Assembly (NCBI GenBank): GCA_016177355.1
Contig: JACOVL010000090.1
Location: 1-24,732, forward strand
Origin: Betaproteobacteria bacterium
GTDB taxonomy: Bacteria > Pseudomonadota > Gammaproteobacteria > Burkholderiales > SG8-41
Reading direction: 5' to 3'
Length of the DNA stretch: 24,732 nt
Numbering within the stretch: position 1 is the stretch's first letter; every line of letters begins with the position of its first letter. The notes beneath the pieces were generated by a model that saw nothing but the letters and a program-made list of their open reading frames with translations, was not told the origin of the DNA and did not search any database. The position numbers and the translations under genes were made by a program. This document shows positions 7,856-15,987 of the stretch, one piece after another.

Positions 7856-8311
7856 TTACTTGGCGCCGGCCAGCTCGCGCCTCAGGTTTGCGACGTTGTC
7901 CTCGTGGAGCTTGACCTTCTTCTTGTACGGCTCAAGGCGGTCCAGTACGCGTTGATAATTTTTCTCGCTGCCGAGACGCACGCCTTCCTGCTCTTCAAGC
8001 TCTTTCCTGGCCTGAGCGAGCAGCCTTTCCTCGCCGGCAAGCTCCTGCTCGAGGATCTTGCGCCGGTCGTTGTCCCGCTGTTTCTGGGTGTTGCCGTCCA
8101 CTTTGGGAAAGCCGGGCGGCGTGGATCTGGCCTCCGGCCTCGGGCTCGGCAGGGTATTGGGCGGGCCGACGTTGAGCAGCTTGCAGCCCTTGGCTTCATT
8201 CCGCAGGTTGGTGAAGCGCTTGTAGCCGCTCCCGTCCACGCATTCCCAGATGTCCGCGGATACCGCGGTCGCCCATAACGCCAGCAGTATGGCCAGTATC
8301 AGGTTACGCAT
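7856..8311 (-). CDS. Small exported DUF4124-like coiled-coil protein in the ntr operon
   Basis: The 151-residue product has a signal peptide (residues 1-19, ending VSA). A DUF4124-like N-terminus follows (ADIWECVDGSGYKRFTN with GCKLLNVGP near 42-50), then a Pro-rich linker (51-72) and a charged, heptad-like helical region (about 76-150) probably forming a coiled coil. No enzymatic motif is visible. The start at 8311 is chosen because it opens on the signal peptide and has an AGGT-type ribosome site; an in-frame ATG at 8374 lies in leader DNA. It is the first gene of the operon running into ntrB and ntrC, downstream of an NtrC-like site. Function unknown; an envelope role is an inference from the signal peptide. 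Confidence 0.8.
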   Translation of the reverse strand: MRNLILAILLALWATAVSADIWECVDGSGYKRFTNLRNEAKGCKLLNVGPPNTLPSPRPEARSTPPGFPKVDGNTQKQRDNDRRKILEQELAGEERLLAQARKELEEQEGVRLGSEKNYQRVLDRLEPYKKKVKLHEDNVANLRRELAGAK

Positions 8312-8386
8312 GGTGTGAACCTCATCTACCCGGGTAACGCCCGGAGGCAACGGTGGTTGACCGTATCTCCCCAAAAGATTTATCTA

Positions 8387-8415
8387 AGTCTATGTCAGAA
8401 AATCAGAATTTGCAA
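8387..8415 (-). promoter_or_regulatory. Candidate sigma-70 promoter for the DUF4124-ntrB-ntrC operon
   Basis: On the minus strand a -35-like TTGCAA (8415-8410) is followed after 17 bases by a -10-like TAGACT (8392-8387). Each matches the consensus at four of six positions with ideal spacing. Transcription would start near 8380, leaving a leader of about 70 bases. The NtrC-like site at 8416-8432 directly abuts the -35 box. Confidence 0.5.
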
Positions 8416-8432
8416 CGCACCTAAATGGTGCG
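8416..8432. promoter_or_regulatory. NtrC-like binding site upstream of the ntrBC operon
   Basis: CGCACCTAAATGGTGCG is a 17-base site with perfectly palindromic arms, GCACC and GGTGC, around a 5-base centre, matching the NtrC consensus TGCACY-N5-RGTGCA except at the outermost base of each arm. It sits beside a -35-like hexamer, which resembles the autoregulatory NtrC site at the E. coli glnL promoter (from memory). Confidence 0.72.
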
Positions 8433-8444
8433 GCGGCCTCAAGG

Positions 8445-8477
8445 CAATAAAAAGGGCGGGGGCATCCCCACCCTTTA
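8445..8477 (-). terminator. Intrinsic terminator of glnA
   Basis: On the minus strand, 22 bases after the glnA stop, AAAGGGTGGGG pairs with CCCCGCCCTTT across a short loop (one G-T pair) and is followed by a T-rich tail. This separates glnA from the downstream ntrBC operon. Confidence 0.82.
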
Positions 8478-8498
8478 GACCGTTCCCGTCGCGACGAA

Positions 8499-9911
8499 TT
8501 ACAGGCTGTAGTACATCTGAAACTCGAGCGGGTGGGTGGTCATGCGGAAGGCCGTGAGCTCCTCTTCCTTGAGCGCCATGTAGGCCTGCAGCATCTCCTT
8601 CGAGAATACCCCGCCGCGCGTCAGGAACTCGTGGTCCTTCTCGAGCTCCTCCAGCGCCTGCTCGAGCGAAGCGCACACCTTGGGCACGCGCGCGGCGACT
8701 TCCGCCGGCAAATCGTAGAGGTTCTTGTCGATCGGGTCGCCCGGCTTGATCTTGTTCTGGATGCCGTCGAGACCCGCCATCATCATCGCGGTGAAAGCGA
8801 GATACGGGTTCGTCGTCGGATCCGGGAAACGCACCTCGATGCGGCGCGCCTTGGGATTGGACACCAGCGGCACGCGCACCGCGGCCGAGCGGTTGCGCGC
8901 GGAATACGCGAGATTGATCGGCGCCTCGAATCCCGGCACCAGGCGCTTGTAGGAGTTGGTACCGGGGTTGGTGATGGCGTTCAGCGCCTTGGCGTGCTTG
9001 AGGATGCCGCCGATGTAGTGCAGCGCCAGTTCCGACAGCCCGGAATAACCGTTGCCGGTGAACAGATTCTGCCCGCCCTTGGCAAGCGACTGGTGCACGT
9101 GCATGCCGGAGCCGTTGTCGCCCACCACCGGCTTCGGCATGAAAGTCGCGGTCTTGCCGTAGGAGTGCGCGACGTTGTGCACCGCATATTTGTAGATCAT
9201 CATCCAGTCGGCGCGCTTCACCAGGCTCGCGAACTTGGTGCCGATCTCGTTCTGCCCCATGGCGCCCACTTCGTGGTGGTGCACCTCGCACTCCACGCCC
9301 ATTTCCTGCATCGCGAGCACCATCGCCGAGCGGATGTCCTGCAGCGAGTCCACCGGCGGCACCGGGAAGTAGCCGCCCTTGATCGGAGCGCGGTGGCCCA
9401 TGTTGCCGCCCTCGAATTCCTCGCCGGAGGACCACGGCGCTTCTTCCGACTTGATCTTGTAGAAAGCCTGGCCCATCTCGATCTTCCACGTCACCGAATC
9501 GAAGACGAAGAATTCCGGCTCGGGCCCGAAGTAGGCGGTGTCGGCGATACCGGTGGATTTCATGTACGCCTCGCCGCGCTTGGCGATCGAGCGCGGATCG
9601 CGGTCGTAGCCTTTCCCGTCCGAGGGCTCGATCACGTCGCAAGTCAGGAGCAGCGTCGGCTCGTCGGTAAACGGGTCCATGCGCGCGGTGTCCGGATCCG
9701 GCATCAACGTCATGTCGGAGGCCTCGATGCTTTTCCAGCCGGCGATGGAAGAGCCGTCGAAGAAGTGGCCATCGGTGAACTTCGCCTCGCCGAACGCCGA
9801 CACCGGCACCGAAACATGCTGCTCCTTGCCGCGGGTATCGGTGAAGCGGAAATCCACGAATTTCACCTCGTTGTCCTTGACCATTTTCAGTACATCGGCG
9901 ACGGTTGCCAT
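8499..9911 (-). CDS. glnA: Glutamine synthetase, type I-beta
   Basis: It makes glutamine from glutamate, ammonia and ATP and acts as a cytoplasmic dodecamer. The 470-residue product is the standard GSI length. It contains the beta-grasp N-domain with DGSSIAGWKSIE near 52-63, catalytic segments GPEPEFFVFD (129-138), NGSGMHVHQSL (266-276) and NPGTNSYKRL (315-324), and the adenylylation site Tyr399 in KNLYDLP, which marks the GSI-beta subtype controlled by GlnE. The start at 9911 gives MATVADVLKM with GGAGAA placed just upstream; in-frame ATGs at 9923 and 10004 lie in leader or promoter DNA. A sigma-54 promoter and two NtrC sites precede it, and a terminator follows. Confidence 0.98.
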   Translation of the reverse strand: MATVADVLKMVKDNEVKFVDFRFTDTRGKEQHVSVPVSAFGEAKFTDGHFFDGSSIAGWKSIEASDMTLMPDPDTARMDPFTDEPTLLLTCDVIEPSDGKGYDRDPRSIAKRGEAYMKSTGIADTAYFGPEPEFFVFDSVTWKIEMGQAFYKIKSEEAPWSSGEEFEGGNMGHRAPIKGGYFPVPPVDSLQDIRSAMVLAMQEMGVECEVHHHEVGAMGQNEIGTKFASLVKRADWMMIYKYAVHNVAHSYGKTATFMPKPVVGDNGSGMHVHQSLAKGGQNLFTGNGYSGLSELALHYIGGILKHAKALNAITNPGTNSYKRLVPGFEAPINLAYSARNRSAAVRVPLVSNPKARRIEVRFPDPTTNPYLAFTAMMMAGLDGIQNKIKPGDPIDKNLYDLPAEVAARVPKVCASLEQALEELEKDHEFLTRGGVFSKEMLQAYMALKEEELTAFRMTTHPLEFQMYYSL

Positions 9912-9966
9912 CGAGTTCTCCATGAGTTGAGTGGTGAAGCGAACGGTAAATCGGGATTGCTGATTC

Positions 9967-9982
9967 AGCAGGATTTGTACCA
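9967..9982 (-). promoter_or_regulatory. Sigma-54 (-24/-12) promoter of glnA
   Basis: On the minus strand TGGTACAAATCCTGCT matches the sigma-54 consensus TGGCAC-N5-TTGCW, with the invariant GG and GC dinucleotides at the required 10-base separation. Transcription would begin near 9956, leaving a leader of about 45 bases before the glnA ATG at 9911. Confidence 0.85.
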
Positions 9983-10043
9983 AGGCTTTTTTTGCGAAGC
10001 GCATTGTGCCATAAGGGGTTTATTTCCCACAGACAGGCTGTTG

Positions 10044-10060
10044 CGCACTATATTAGTGCA
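10044..10060. promoter_or_regulatory. NtrC binding site, promoter-proximal (glnA)
   Basis: CGCACTATATTAGTGCA differs at few positions from the enteric NtrC site TGCACTATATTGGTGCA. Its centre lies about 96 bases upstream of the predicted glnA transcription start and 31 bases, three helical turns, from the second site. Confidence 0.85.
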
Positions 10061-10074
10061 AACCATTTATTGCC

Positions 10075-10091
10075 AGCACCAATATGGTGCA
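10075..10091. promoter_or_regulatory. NtrC binding site, promoter-distal (glnA)
   Basis: AGCACCAATATGGTGCA matches the NtrC consensus with perfect GCACC/GGTGC arms. With the proximal site it forms a tandem enhancer on the same helical face, centred near -127 from the predicted glnA start. It also lies about 120 bases upstream of the divergent rhodanese gene. Confidence 0.85.
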
Positions 10092-10207
10092 AAAGGATCA
10101 ACTCGGGAATGCTGTAAAATTTATCTTAATTTCCAGGCTGATAGGCAACCGTCCGCTTACACCGGCGTTGCGAAAAAGCGGGGTCAACTCGATCTCAGGA
10201 TGCTGTC

Positions 10208-10657
10208 ATGGATATCGCCGACATCCTCAATACCGCCCGTGAACGAGCTCGGCAAATGAGCCTGCCCTACGCCGGCGCGCTGACGCCGGGCGAAGCCTAC
10301 GCAGTCTGGCAGCAGGCGCCGGGCGCGCAACTGGTCGATGTGCGCACGCGCGCGGAATGGGATTATGTCGGCCGCATCCCGGGCGCGACCGAAATCGAAA
10401 TACTCACCTATCCCGGCAACCGGCCCAACCCCGAGTTTGTCGCCGAGCTGGAGCGCCGCGTGAGCAAGGCGGCGCCGGTGATGTTCATCTGCCGCAGCGG
10501 CGGGCGCTCGCACAACGCCGCCATGCTCGCGACCGAGGCCGGCTACAACTCGTGCTACAACGTGCTCGAGGGCTTCGAGGGGGACAAGGACAGGCAAGGC
10601 CATCGCAATACGACGGGCGGCTGGCGCGTCGCGGGTTTGCCGTGGACGCAAGGCTAA
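10208..10657 (+). CDS. Single-domain rhodanese-like sulfurtransferase
   Basis: The 149-residue cytoplasmic protein is one rhodanese domain. LVDVRTRAEWDYVGRIPGA (residues 42-60) is the family's first conserved block. The catalytic Cys95 sits in CRSGGRS (95-101), an active-site loop of the usual length. Such proteins carry sulfur as a persulfide; the acceptor here is unknown. There is no signal peptide. AGGA eight bases before the ATG at 10208 supports the start. The gene diverges from glnA and shares its 296-base control region, so NtrC could affect it, although I see no sigma-54 site facing this way. Confidence 0.9.
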   Translation: MDIADILNTARERARQMSLPYAGALTPGEAYAVWQQAPGAQLVDVRTRAEWDYVGRIPGATEIEILTYPGNRPNPEFVAELERRVSKAAPVMFICRSGGRSHNAAMLATEAGYNSCYNVLEGFEGDKDRQGHRNTTGGWRVAGLPWTQG

Positions 10658-10660
10658 ATC

Positions 10661-10674
10661 ACTCATCATTCATC
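10661..10674 (+). repeat. Two heptamer units between rhodanese and uppP
   Basis: ACTCATC and ATTCATC are two adjacent 7-base units, followed by the partial unit ATCAGTA. They occupy most of the 26-base gap between two convergent genes and resemble the tracts at 1-35 and 24321-24355. Confidence 0.45.
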
Positions 10675-10683
10675 ATCAGTACT

Positions 10684-11505
10684 TCACGCCGACCAGTTGA
10701 CCACGCCGGCATACGCCGTGGCGAGCACGACGACGCCGAACGCGATGCGGTACCACGCGAACGGCGTGAAGTCATGTGTCGCGATATAGCGCAGCAGCCA
10801 GCGCACGCAGAGAAACGCCGACGCGAACGCCGCGACAAAGCCGGCCGAGAATAGGCCGATGTCGCCGCCATCGAGCAGCGCCCGGTGCCGGTAGAGGTCG
10901 TACAGCCCGGCGGCGACCAGCGTCGGCACCGCGAGGAAGAACGAGAACTCCGTGGCCGCGCGGCGCGAGAGGCCGAACAGCATTCCGCCGATGATGGTGG
11001 CGCCGGAGCGGGAAGCGCCCGGGATCAGGGCGACGGATTGGGCCAGCCCGACCTTGAGCGCGTCCTTCCACGTCATGTCGTCCACGCTTTCCACCGCCGG
11101 AACGCGGGCACGGCGCTCCACCCACAGGATGATCAGCGCCCCGGCGATGAACGCGAGCGCGACCGGAACGGCATGAAACAGGTGCCGCTTGATCGCCCCC
11201 CCAAAAGCGAGACCCAGCAGCGCGGCCGGCAGGAACGCGATCAGCAGGTTCAGCGCGAACTTCCGCGCCAGGGCGTCGCTGAAGGCGCCGGTGATCATGC
11301 GCGCGAAACGCCGGCGGTACTCCCACACCACCGCCAGCATGGCCCCGGTCTGGATCACGATCTCGAAGACCTTGCCTTTTTCATCGTGGAAGCCGAGCAA
11401 CTGCCCGGCGATGATCAGGTGCCCGGTGCTGGAAACGGGGAGGAATTCGGTAAGGCCCTCGACGAGACCGAGCACGAGAGCCTTGAGGTATAGCGCCAAG
11501 TCCAT
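10684..11505 (-). CDS. uppP: Undecaprenyl-diphosphate phosphatase UppP
   Basis: This inner-membrane enzyme recycles undecaprenyl pyrophosphate to the monophosphate carrier used for peptidoglycan and O-antigen synthesis; overproduction gives bacitracin resistance (formerly bacA). The 273-residue, strongly hydrophobic product has both signature motifs: EGLTEFLPVSSTGHL (about residues 16-30) and PGASRSGATI (about 162-171). The predicted start MDLALYLKALVLG is typical. It lies 31 bases downstream of the MacB-like permease on the same strand, so it may be the last gene of that transcript. Confidence 0.97.
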   Translation of the reverse strand: MDLALYLKALVLGLVEGLTEFLPVSSTGHLIIAGQLLGFHDEKGKVFEIVIQTGAMLAVVWEYRRRFARMITGAFSDALARKFALNLLIAFLPAALLGLAFGGAIKRHLFHAVPVALAFIAGALIILWVERRARVPAVESVDDMTWKDALKVGLAQSVALIPGASRSGATIIGGMLFGLSRRAATEFSFFLAVPTLVAAGLYDLYRHRALLDGGDIGLFSAGFVAAFASAFLCVRWLLRYIATHDFTPFAWYRIAFGVVVLATAYAGVVNWSA

Positions 11506-11536
11506 GCGGTGGCGCTATTCTACGCGAGCGAGAGCG

Positions 11537-12765
11537 CTACTCGTAGCGCAGCGCCTCGATCGGCAGCAGGCGCGAGGCCTTGCGTGCCGGATAGAAGCCG
11601 AAGAACACGCCGATCGCCCCGGCGGAGCCGACCGCGAGCGCGATCGATTCCGGCCGCAGCTCGATGCGCCAGCCTGCGAAATGCCCGATCGAGTACGAAC
11701 CGACCACGCCCAGCATGATGCCGAGCAGTCCGCCGATCAGGGCGAGCGTGATCGCCTCGACCAGGAACTGCACGAGGATGTCGTGGGCGCGCGCGCCGAC
11801 CGCCATCCTGAGCCCGATCTCACGGGTGCGCTCGGTGACGGAGACCAGCATGATGTTCATGATGCCGATGCCGCCCACGAGCAGCGACACCGAGGCTATC
11901 GCGGCGAGCAGCAGCGCGAGCACCCGGCTCGACTGCTCGCGCGCCTGCAGCACCTCCGACAGATTGCGCAGGATGAAGTCGTCGTCCTGGCCGGCCTGGA
12001 GCCGGTGCCGCTGGCGCAGCAGGTTGCGGATCTCCTCCTCCGCCTCCTTCATGTCCGCGTCCTCGCGCACCTTGACCGAAATGTTGCTGACATTGCGCCG
12101 TTTCGCCTGGCTGTAACCGAGCACCCGGTTGCGGGCGGTGCTGATCGGCATCAGGATCACGTCGTCCTGGTCCTGCCCGATCAGGCTCTGGCCCTTGCGC
12201 TCGAGCGTGCCGATCACGGTCAGCGGGACCTTGCGCACCCGTACCACCTGCCCCACCGGATCGGCGTCCCCGAACAGCGAACGCGCCACCGTTTCCCCGA
12301 TCACCGCGACCTTCGCCGCGCCCTGCACCTCCAAGGGCTCGAAAGCCTTGCCCGTGGCGATCGTCCATTGGCGCGCCTCGAAGTATTCCGGCGTCACGCC
12401 ATAGAAAACGGTCGACCAGTTGTTATTGGCGGCTACCACCTGGCCGCCGCCGCGCAGCGCCGGCGCGGCGGCCTGCACCATGGGAATCTCGCGCTGGATC
12501 GCGTACGCGTCCTCCTCGGTGATCGAAGGCTGCGAGCCGGCGCCGAGCCGCGCGCCTCCCGCGGTGACGGAACCCGAGAGGATGATGATGAGGTTGGAGC
12601 CGAGCGTCTTGATCTGGTCCTCAACCCGGGCCCGGGCCCCCGTTCCCACGGCAATCATGGTGATCACCGCGGCCACCCCGATGATGATGCCGAGCATGGT
12701 GAGGGCGCTGCGCAGCTTGTTCACGCGCAGCGCGCGCAACGCGATTCGAATGCTGGCGAGAATAT

Positions 12766-12769
<4 letters not shown>
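11537..12769 (-). CDS. MacB-like ABC transporter permease
   Basis: The 410-residue inner-membrane subunit is of the MacB/FtsX type. An N-terminal transmembrane helix (LRSALTMLGIIIGVAAVITMIAVG, about residues 18-41) is followed by a large MacB-type periplasmic domain (about 45-275). Three C-terminal helices then surround the FtsX signature (TEREIGLRMAVGAR-like, near 315-330). In E. coli MacB the permease and ATPase are fused; here they are separate, which is common. The start codon overlaps the ATPase stop by four bases (ATGA), implying coupled translation. The substrate cannot be told from sequence; macrolides, peptides and lipid-linked compounds are known for relatives. Confidence 0.92.
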
Positions 12770-13506
<737 letters not shown>

Positions 13507-13525
13507 GGAGAAGCCGTACCGGTCG

Positions 13526-15109
13526 CTAGAAGAACCCGAACCGGTATCCGCCCGGGGCGGCGGCGCGCGTCCGCGCCGCGTCGCCGCTGCCGACGATCAC
13601 CTGCGCGCCCTCGGCCAGTTCGCCGCTCACGATCTGGCTGACGCTCCCGTCGGTCAGTCCCAGGCGCAGGTTCACCGCCCTCGGCTGACCCGCCGCGTCG
13701 AGCACGAAAACCCGCCCCTGCGTCACACCGCGGGCCTGCTGCTCCGCCAGGTATTCCTGATAGCGCGCGCGCTGCTCTTCCCGCAGCATGGTGGAGATCT
13801 TGTCGCGCGCTTCGGCGCGCAACCGCCGCACCTGCCGCTGCCGCTCGGCCTCGTCCTCGACCGTGAGCGCCCTGATCCTCTTGCCGGTCTCGCGCTGGAT
13901 CGCCTCGAGTTTCGTCTGCTGTTCGGCATCCAGGCCGAGCTCCCGGGTGAGGCGCTCGCGCACTTCCTGCCCGCGCCCCGCTGCTCCGCCTCCCGTGGGC
14001 GCGGTCTCCGCGCTCCCGGGAGCATTCTTCGGCGCATCCTTGGGCGCGTCCGCCATCCCGGCCGGTCGAAAGCGCAGCGCCGCGTTGGGGACCCTGAGCA
14101 CGTTCTCGCGGCCGTCGACCACGAGCCGCACATTGGCGGTCATCCCCGGCACCAGCATGAGATCCGGATTCGGCGCGGAGATCACGGCAACGTAGGTCAC
14201 CACATTTTGCACGACCTGCGCCGCCTTGCGCAGCTGGACCACCTTGCCGGAGAAGGCGCGCGCGGGGAAGGAATCGACCGTGAAAGCCGCCTCCTGCCCG
14301 ACCTGCACCCGGCCCACTTCCGCTTCGTCGATCGAAGTGTCGACCTGCATGTCGCGCAGGTTCTGCGCGATCACGAACAGGGTCGGCGCCTGCAGGCTCG
14401 CCGCCACCGTCTGGCCCGCGTCCACGTTGCGCGAGATGACGACGCCGTCCACGGGGGCGCGGATCGCCGTTCGCTCGAGGTCCACCTGCGCCTGCGCGAG
14501 TTGCGCCACGCGCTGCTTCACCAGCGCCTCGACGTTTCGGACCTGCGCCAGACCGACCTCGAGCTGCGCCTGCGCGGTCTTCACCTGCTCAACCGCCGCC
14601 TCGAACGCGGCCTGCGCCTTGTCGCGCACCGCCTCGGACACGAAATTCTTCTCGTGGAGCGCCTTGCTGCGCCGGAACTCGCGCTCGGCGTCCGCGAGAT
14701 TGACCTTGCCGCGCGAGACTTCCGCCTGCAGCGCCGCGACGTTGGCGCGCTGCGTCAGCACGGTCGCCCGCGCCGCTTCGACGTCGGCCATCGCCTGGCT
14801 CACGCGCAACGCAAAAGTGTCGGGATCGATGCGCGCGATGACCTGGCCTTTCTTCACCTCGGAGTTGTAGTCGACATAAATTTCCTTGATCTGCCCGGAC
14901 ACCTGCGATCCTACCTGCACCGACACCACCGGATTGAGCGTGCCGGTGGCCGAGACCACGGCGGTTACGTTCCCGCGCTCCACCTTGGCGAACCGGTAAT
15001 TCGGCGCAGCCCCGCGCGCGCCCCACCACCCGTAGGCGGCGGCGCCGGCCGCCAGCACCCCGGCGGCGGCGATCGCGGCCACAACGCTTTTGCGCGAACT
15101 CCAACTCAT
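13526..15109 (-). CDS. MacA-like periplasmic adaptor with helical insert
   Basis: The 527-residue membrane-fusion protein has an N-terminal membrane anchor (8-30) and a split lipoyl domain (about 60-95 and 215-240). A long coiled-coil hairpin (about 100-212) and a beta-barrel (245-345) follow. The usual C-terminal domain begins at about 465 (GRVFVLDAAGQPR) and is separated from the barrel by about 110 extra residues (351-460): a Pro/Ala/Gly linker, then charged helices beginning LTRELGLDAEQQTKLEAI. MacA-type adaptors are usually about 370-400 residues. The insert resembles periplasmic LTxxQ/Spy-CpxP helical segments, which is inference. The protein should link the ABC pair to an outer-membrane channel. 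Confidence 0.9.
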   Translation of the reverse strand: MSWSSRKSVVAAIAAAGVLAAGAAAYGWWGARGAAPNYRFAKVERGNVTAVVSATGTLNPVVSVQVGSQVSGQIKEIYVDYNSEVKKGQVIARIDPDTFALRVSQAMADVEAARATVLTQRANVAALQAEVSRGKVNLADAEREFRRSKALHEKNFVSEAVRDKAQAAFEAAVEQVKTAQAQLEVGLAQVRNVEALVKQRVAQLAQAQVDLERTAIRAPVDGVVISRNVDAGQTVAASLQAPTLFVIAQNLRDMQVDTSIDEAEVGRVQVGQEAAFTVDSFPARAFSGKVVQLRKAAQVVQNVVTYVAVISAPNPDLMLVPGMTANVRLVVDGRENVLRVPNAALRFRPAGMADAPKDAPKNAPGSAETAPTGGGAAGRGQEVRERLTRELGLDAEQQTKLEAIQRETGKRIRALTVEDEAERQRQVRRLRAEARDKISTMLREEQRARYQEYLAEQQARGVTQGRVFVLDAAGQPRAVNLRLGLTDGSVSQIVSGELAEGAQVIVGSGDAARTRAAAPGGYRFGFF

Positions 15110-15196
15110 GATCCGTTCACTGCTTTAGAGCGGGGATTGTAACCGAGGTGCCGCAAGGCGCCCACGGCGGGCGGCCTGCGGGTGTAACAAAAGGTT

Positions 15197-15565
15197 TCAG
15201 CGGGCGGCGGGGGCGGGTTCGGCCAGCGCGTCGCGCACCGCCTGCCTTGCCGCGGCCTCGAATGCGGTGAGCAGCAAGAGTCCCACCAGCGTGCCGCGCA
15301 GCTTCAACTCGTTGCCGATCGCTTCGGCGCGCTGGTCGAGCTCGGCCGGGGCCGGCGGCTTCCTGCCTTCCACGGCCGCGAGCAGCGCCGCACGCAGGTG
15401 CGCGAACAACAACGATACGTCGTCCTCGCGGACGACACCCTTCAGAAGAACCTTCGGGTCGAGCAGCGTTTCGAGCTGCGCGAACGGATCGTTGCCCTCA
15501 GCATGGGCGGGCGCAATCAACGCGGCGCCCAGGAATGTGGCGCACAAGATCCGACGGATACGCAT
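15197..15565 (-). CDS. Small exported protein of unknown function
   Basis: The 122-residue product opens with a clear signal peptide (residues 1-22, ending APAHA). The mature part is mostly helical with an Ala/Leu-rich end (GTLVGLLLLTAFEAAARQAV near 95-114). I recognise no domain. The start at 15565 has a strong Shine-Dalgarno (AAGGAGAT, six bases away); the in-frame ATG at 15607 would add residues unlike a signal peptide. It lies 87 bases upstream of the adaptor gene on the same strand, so it may belong to the efflux operon. Confidence 0.72.
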   Translation of the reverse strand: MRIRRILCATFLGAALIAPAHAEGNDPFAQLETLLDPKVLLKGVVREDDVSLLFAHLRAALLAAVEGRKPPAPAELDQRAEAIGNELKLRGTLVGLLLLTAFEAAARQAVRDALAEPAPAAR

Positions 15566-15699
15566 CGTCAATCTCCTTCTGTCGCGGCTCAGGCACCCGG
15601 TCCTCATTTAACGCCCGACGCCGGCTTTAGTTTACAGGCAAGTCCCGCCGGTCCGCAGCCCGGCCCCCGGCGACGGCTGGAAACCGTAAACGATCCGGG

Positions 15700-15712
15700 G
15701 TAAGATTCTTAC
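15700..15712. promoter_or_regulatory. Candidate operator palindrome upstream of vapBC
   Basis: GTAAGATTCTTAC is a perfect 13-base palindrome 29 bases before the antitoxin start. A -10-like TAATAC lies at 15723-15728, so a bound dimer would cover the -35 region. VapB-VapC complexes commonly autoregulate in this way (family knowledge). Confidence 0.5.
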
Positions 15713-15741
15713 TTGATATTGGTAATACTGAAGAGGATACC

Positions 15742-15984
15742 ATGCGCATCACCAGCAAGGGGCAGGTAACGATTCCCCAGGGCATCCGGGAAAGGGCCGG
15801 CCTGTTGCCGAATACCGAGGTCGAATTCGAGTATGCAAAAGGCAAGGTCACGCTCAGGCCCGTCGGCAAGCGCCAGAACCGCGTTGACCGTGCAGTCCAG
15901 CGGCTGCGCGGCAGCGGCACCAGCGCGACGTGGAAAGGCCTGCCGACGGACGAGATCATGAAGCACCTGCGGGGCGAAGTTTGA
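15742..15984 (+). CDS. AbrB-type antitoxin (VapB-like)
   Basis: The 80-residue protein has a SpoVT/AbrB swapped-hairpin DNA-binding domain at the N-terminus (ITSKGQVTIPQGIRERAGL, about 3-21, through VTLRPV). A C-terminal tail (about 45-80) would wrap the toxin. GAGG stands just before the ATG. The stop is three bases from the toxin start, the standard antitoxin-first arrangement. It should neutralise the adjacent PIN-domain toxin and repress its own promoter. Confidence 0.9.
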   Translation: MRITSKGQVTIPQGIRERAGLLPNTEVEFEYAKGKVTLRPVGKRQNRVDRAVQRLRGSGTSATWKGLPTDEIMKHLRGEV

Positions 15985-15987
15985 CCG

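Noticed and set aside
10001..10011. A second -24-like TGGCAC (minus strand) upstream of glnA
   Set aside because: The GC dinucleotide does not fall at the required spacing, whereas the element at 9967-9982 fits exactly.
10095..10206. Two similar segments (GGATCAACTCG... and GGGTCAACTCG...) between glnA and the rhodanese gene
   Set aside because: They share only about ten contiguous bases plus a TGCTGT end and differ by a five-base gap; too weak to call a repeat.
8532..10259. A 575-codon plus-strand frame opposite glnA
   Set aside because: It is antisense to a certain glnA gene, His/Arg-rich, with no recognisable domain; long shadow frames are common at this GC content.
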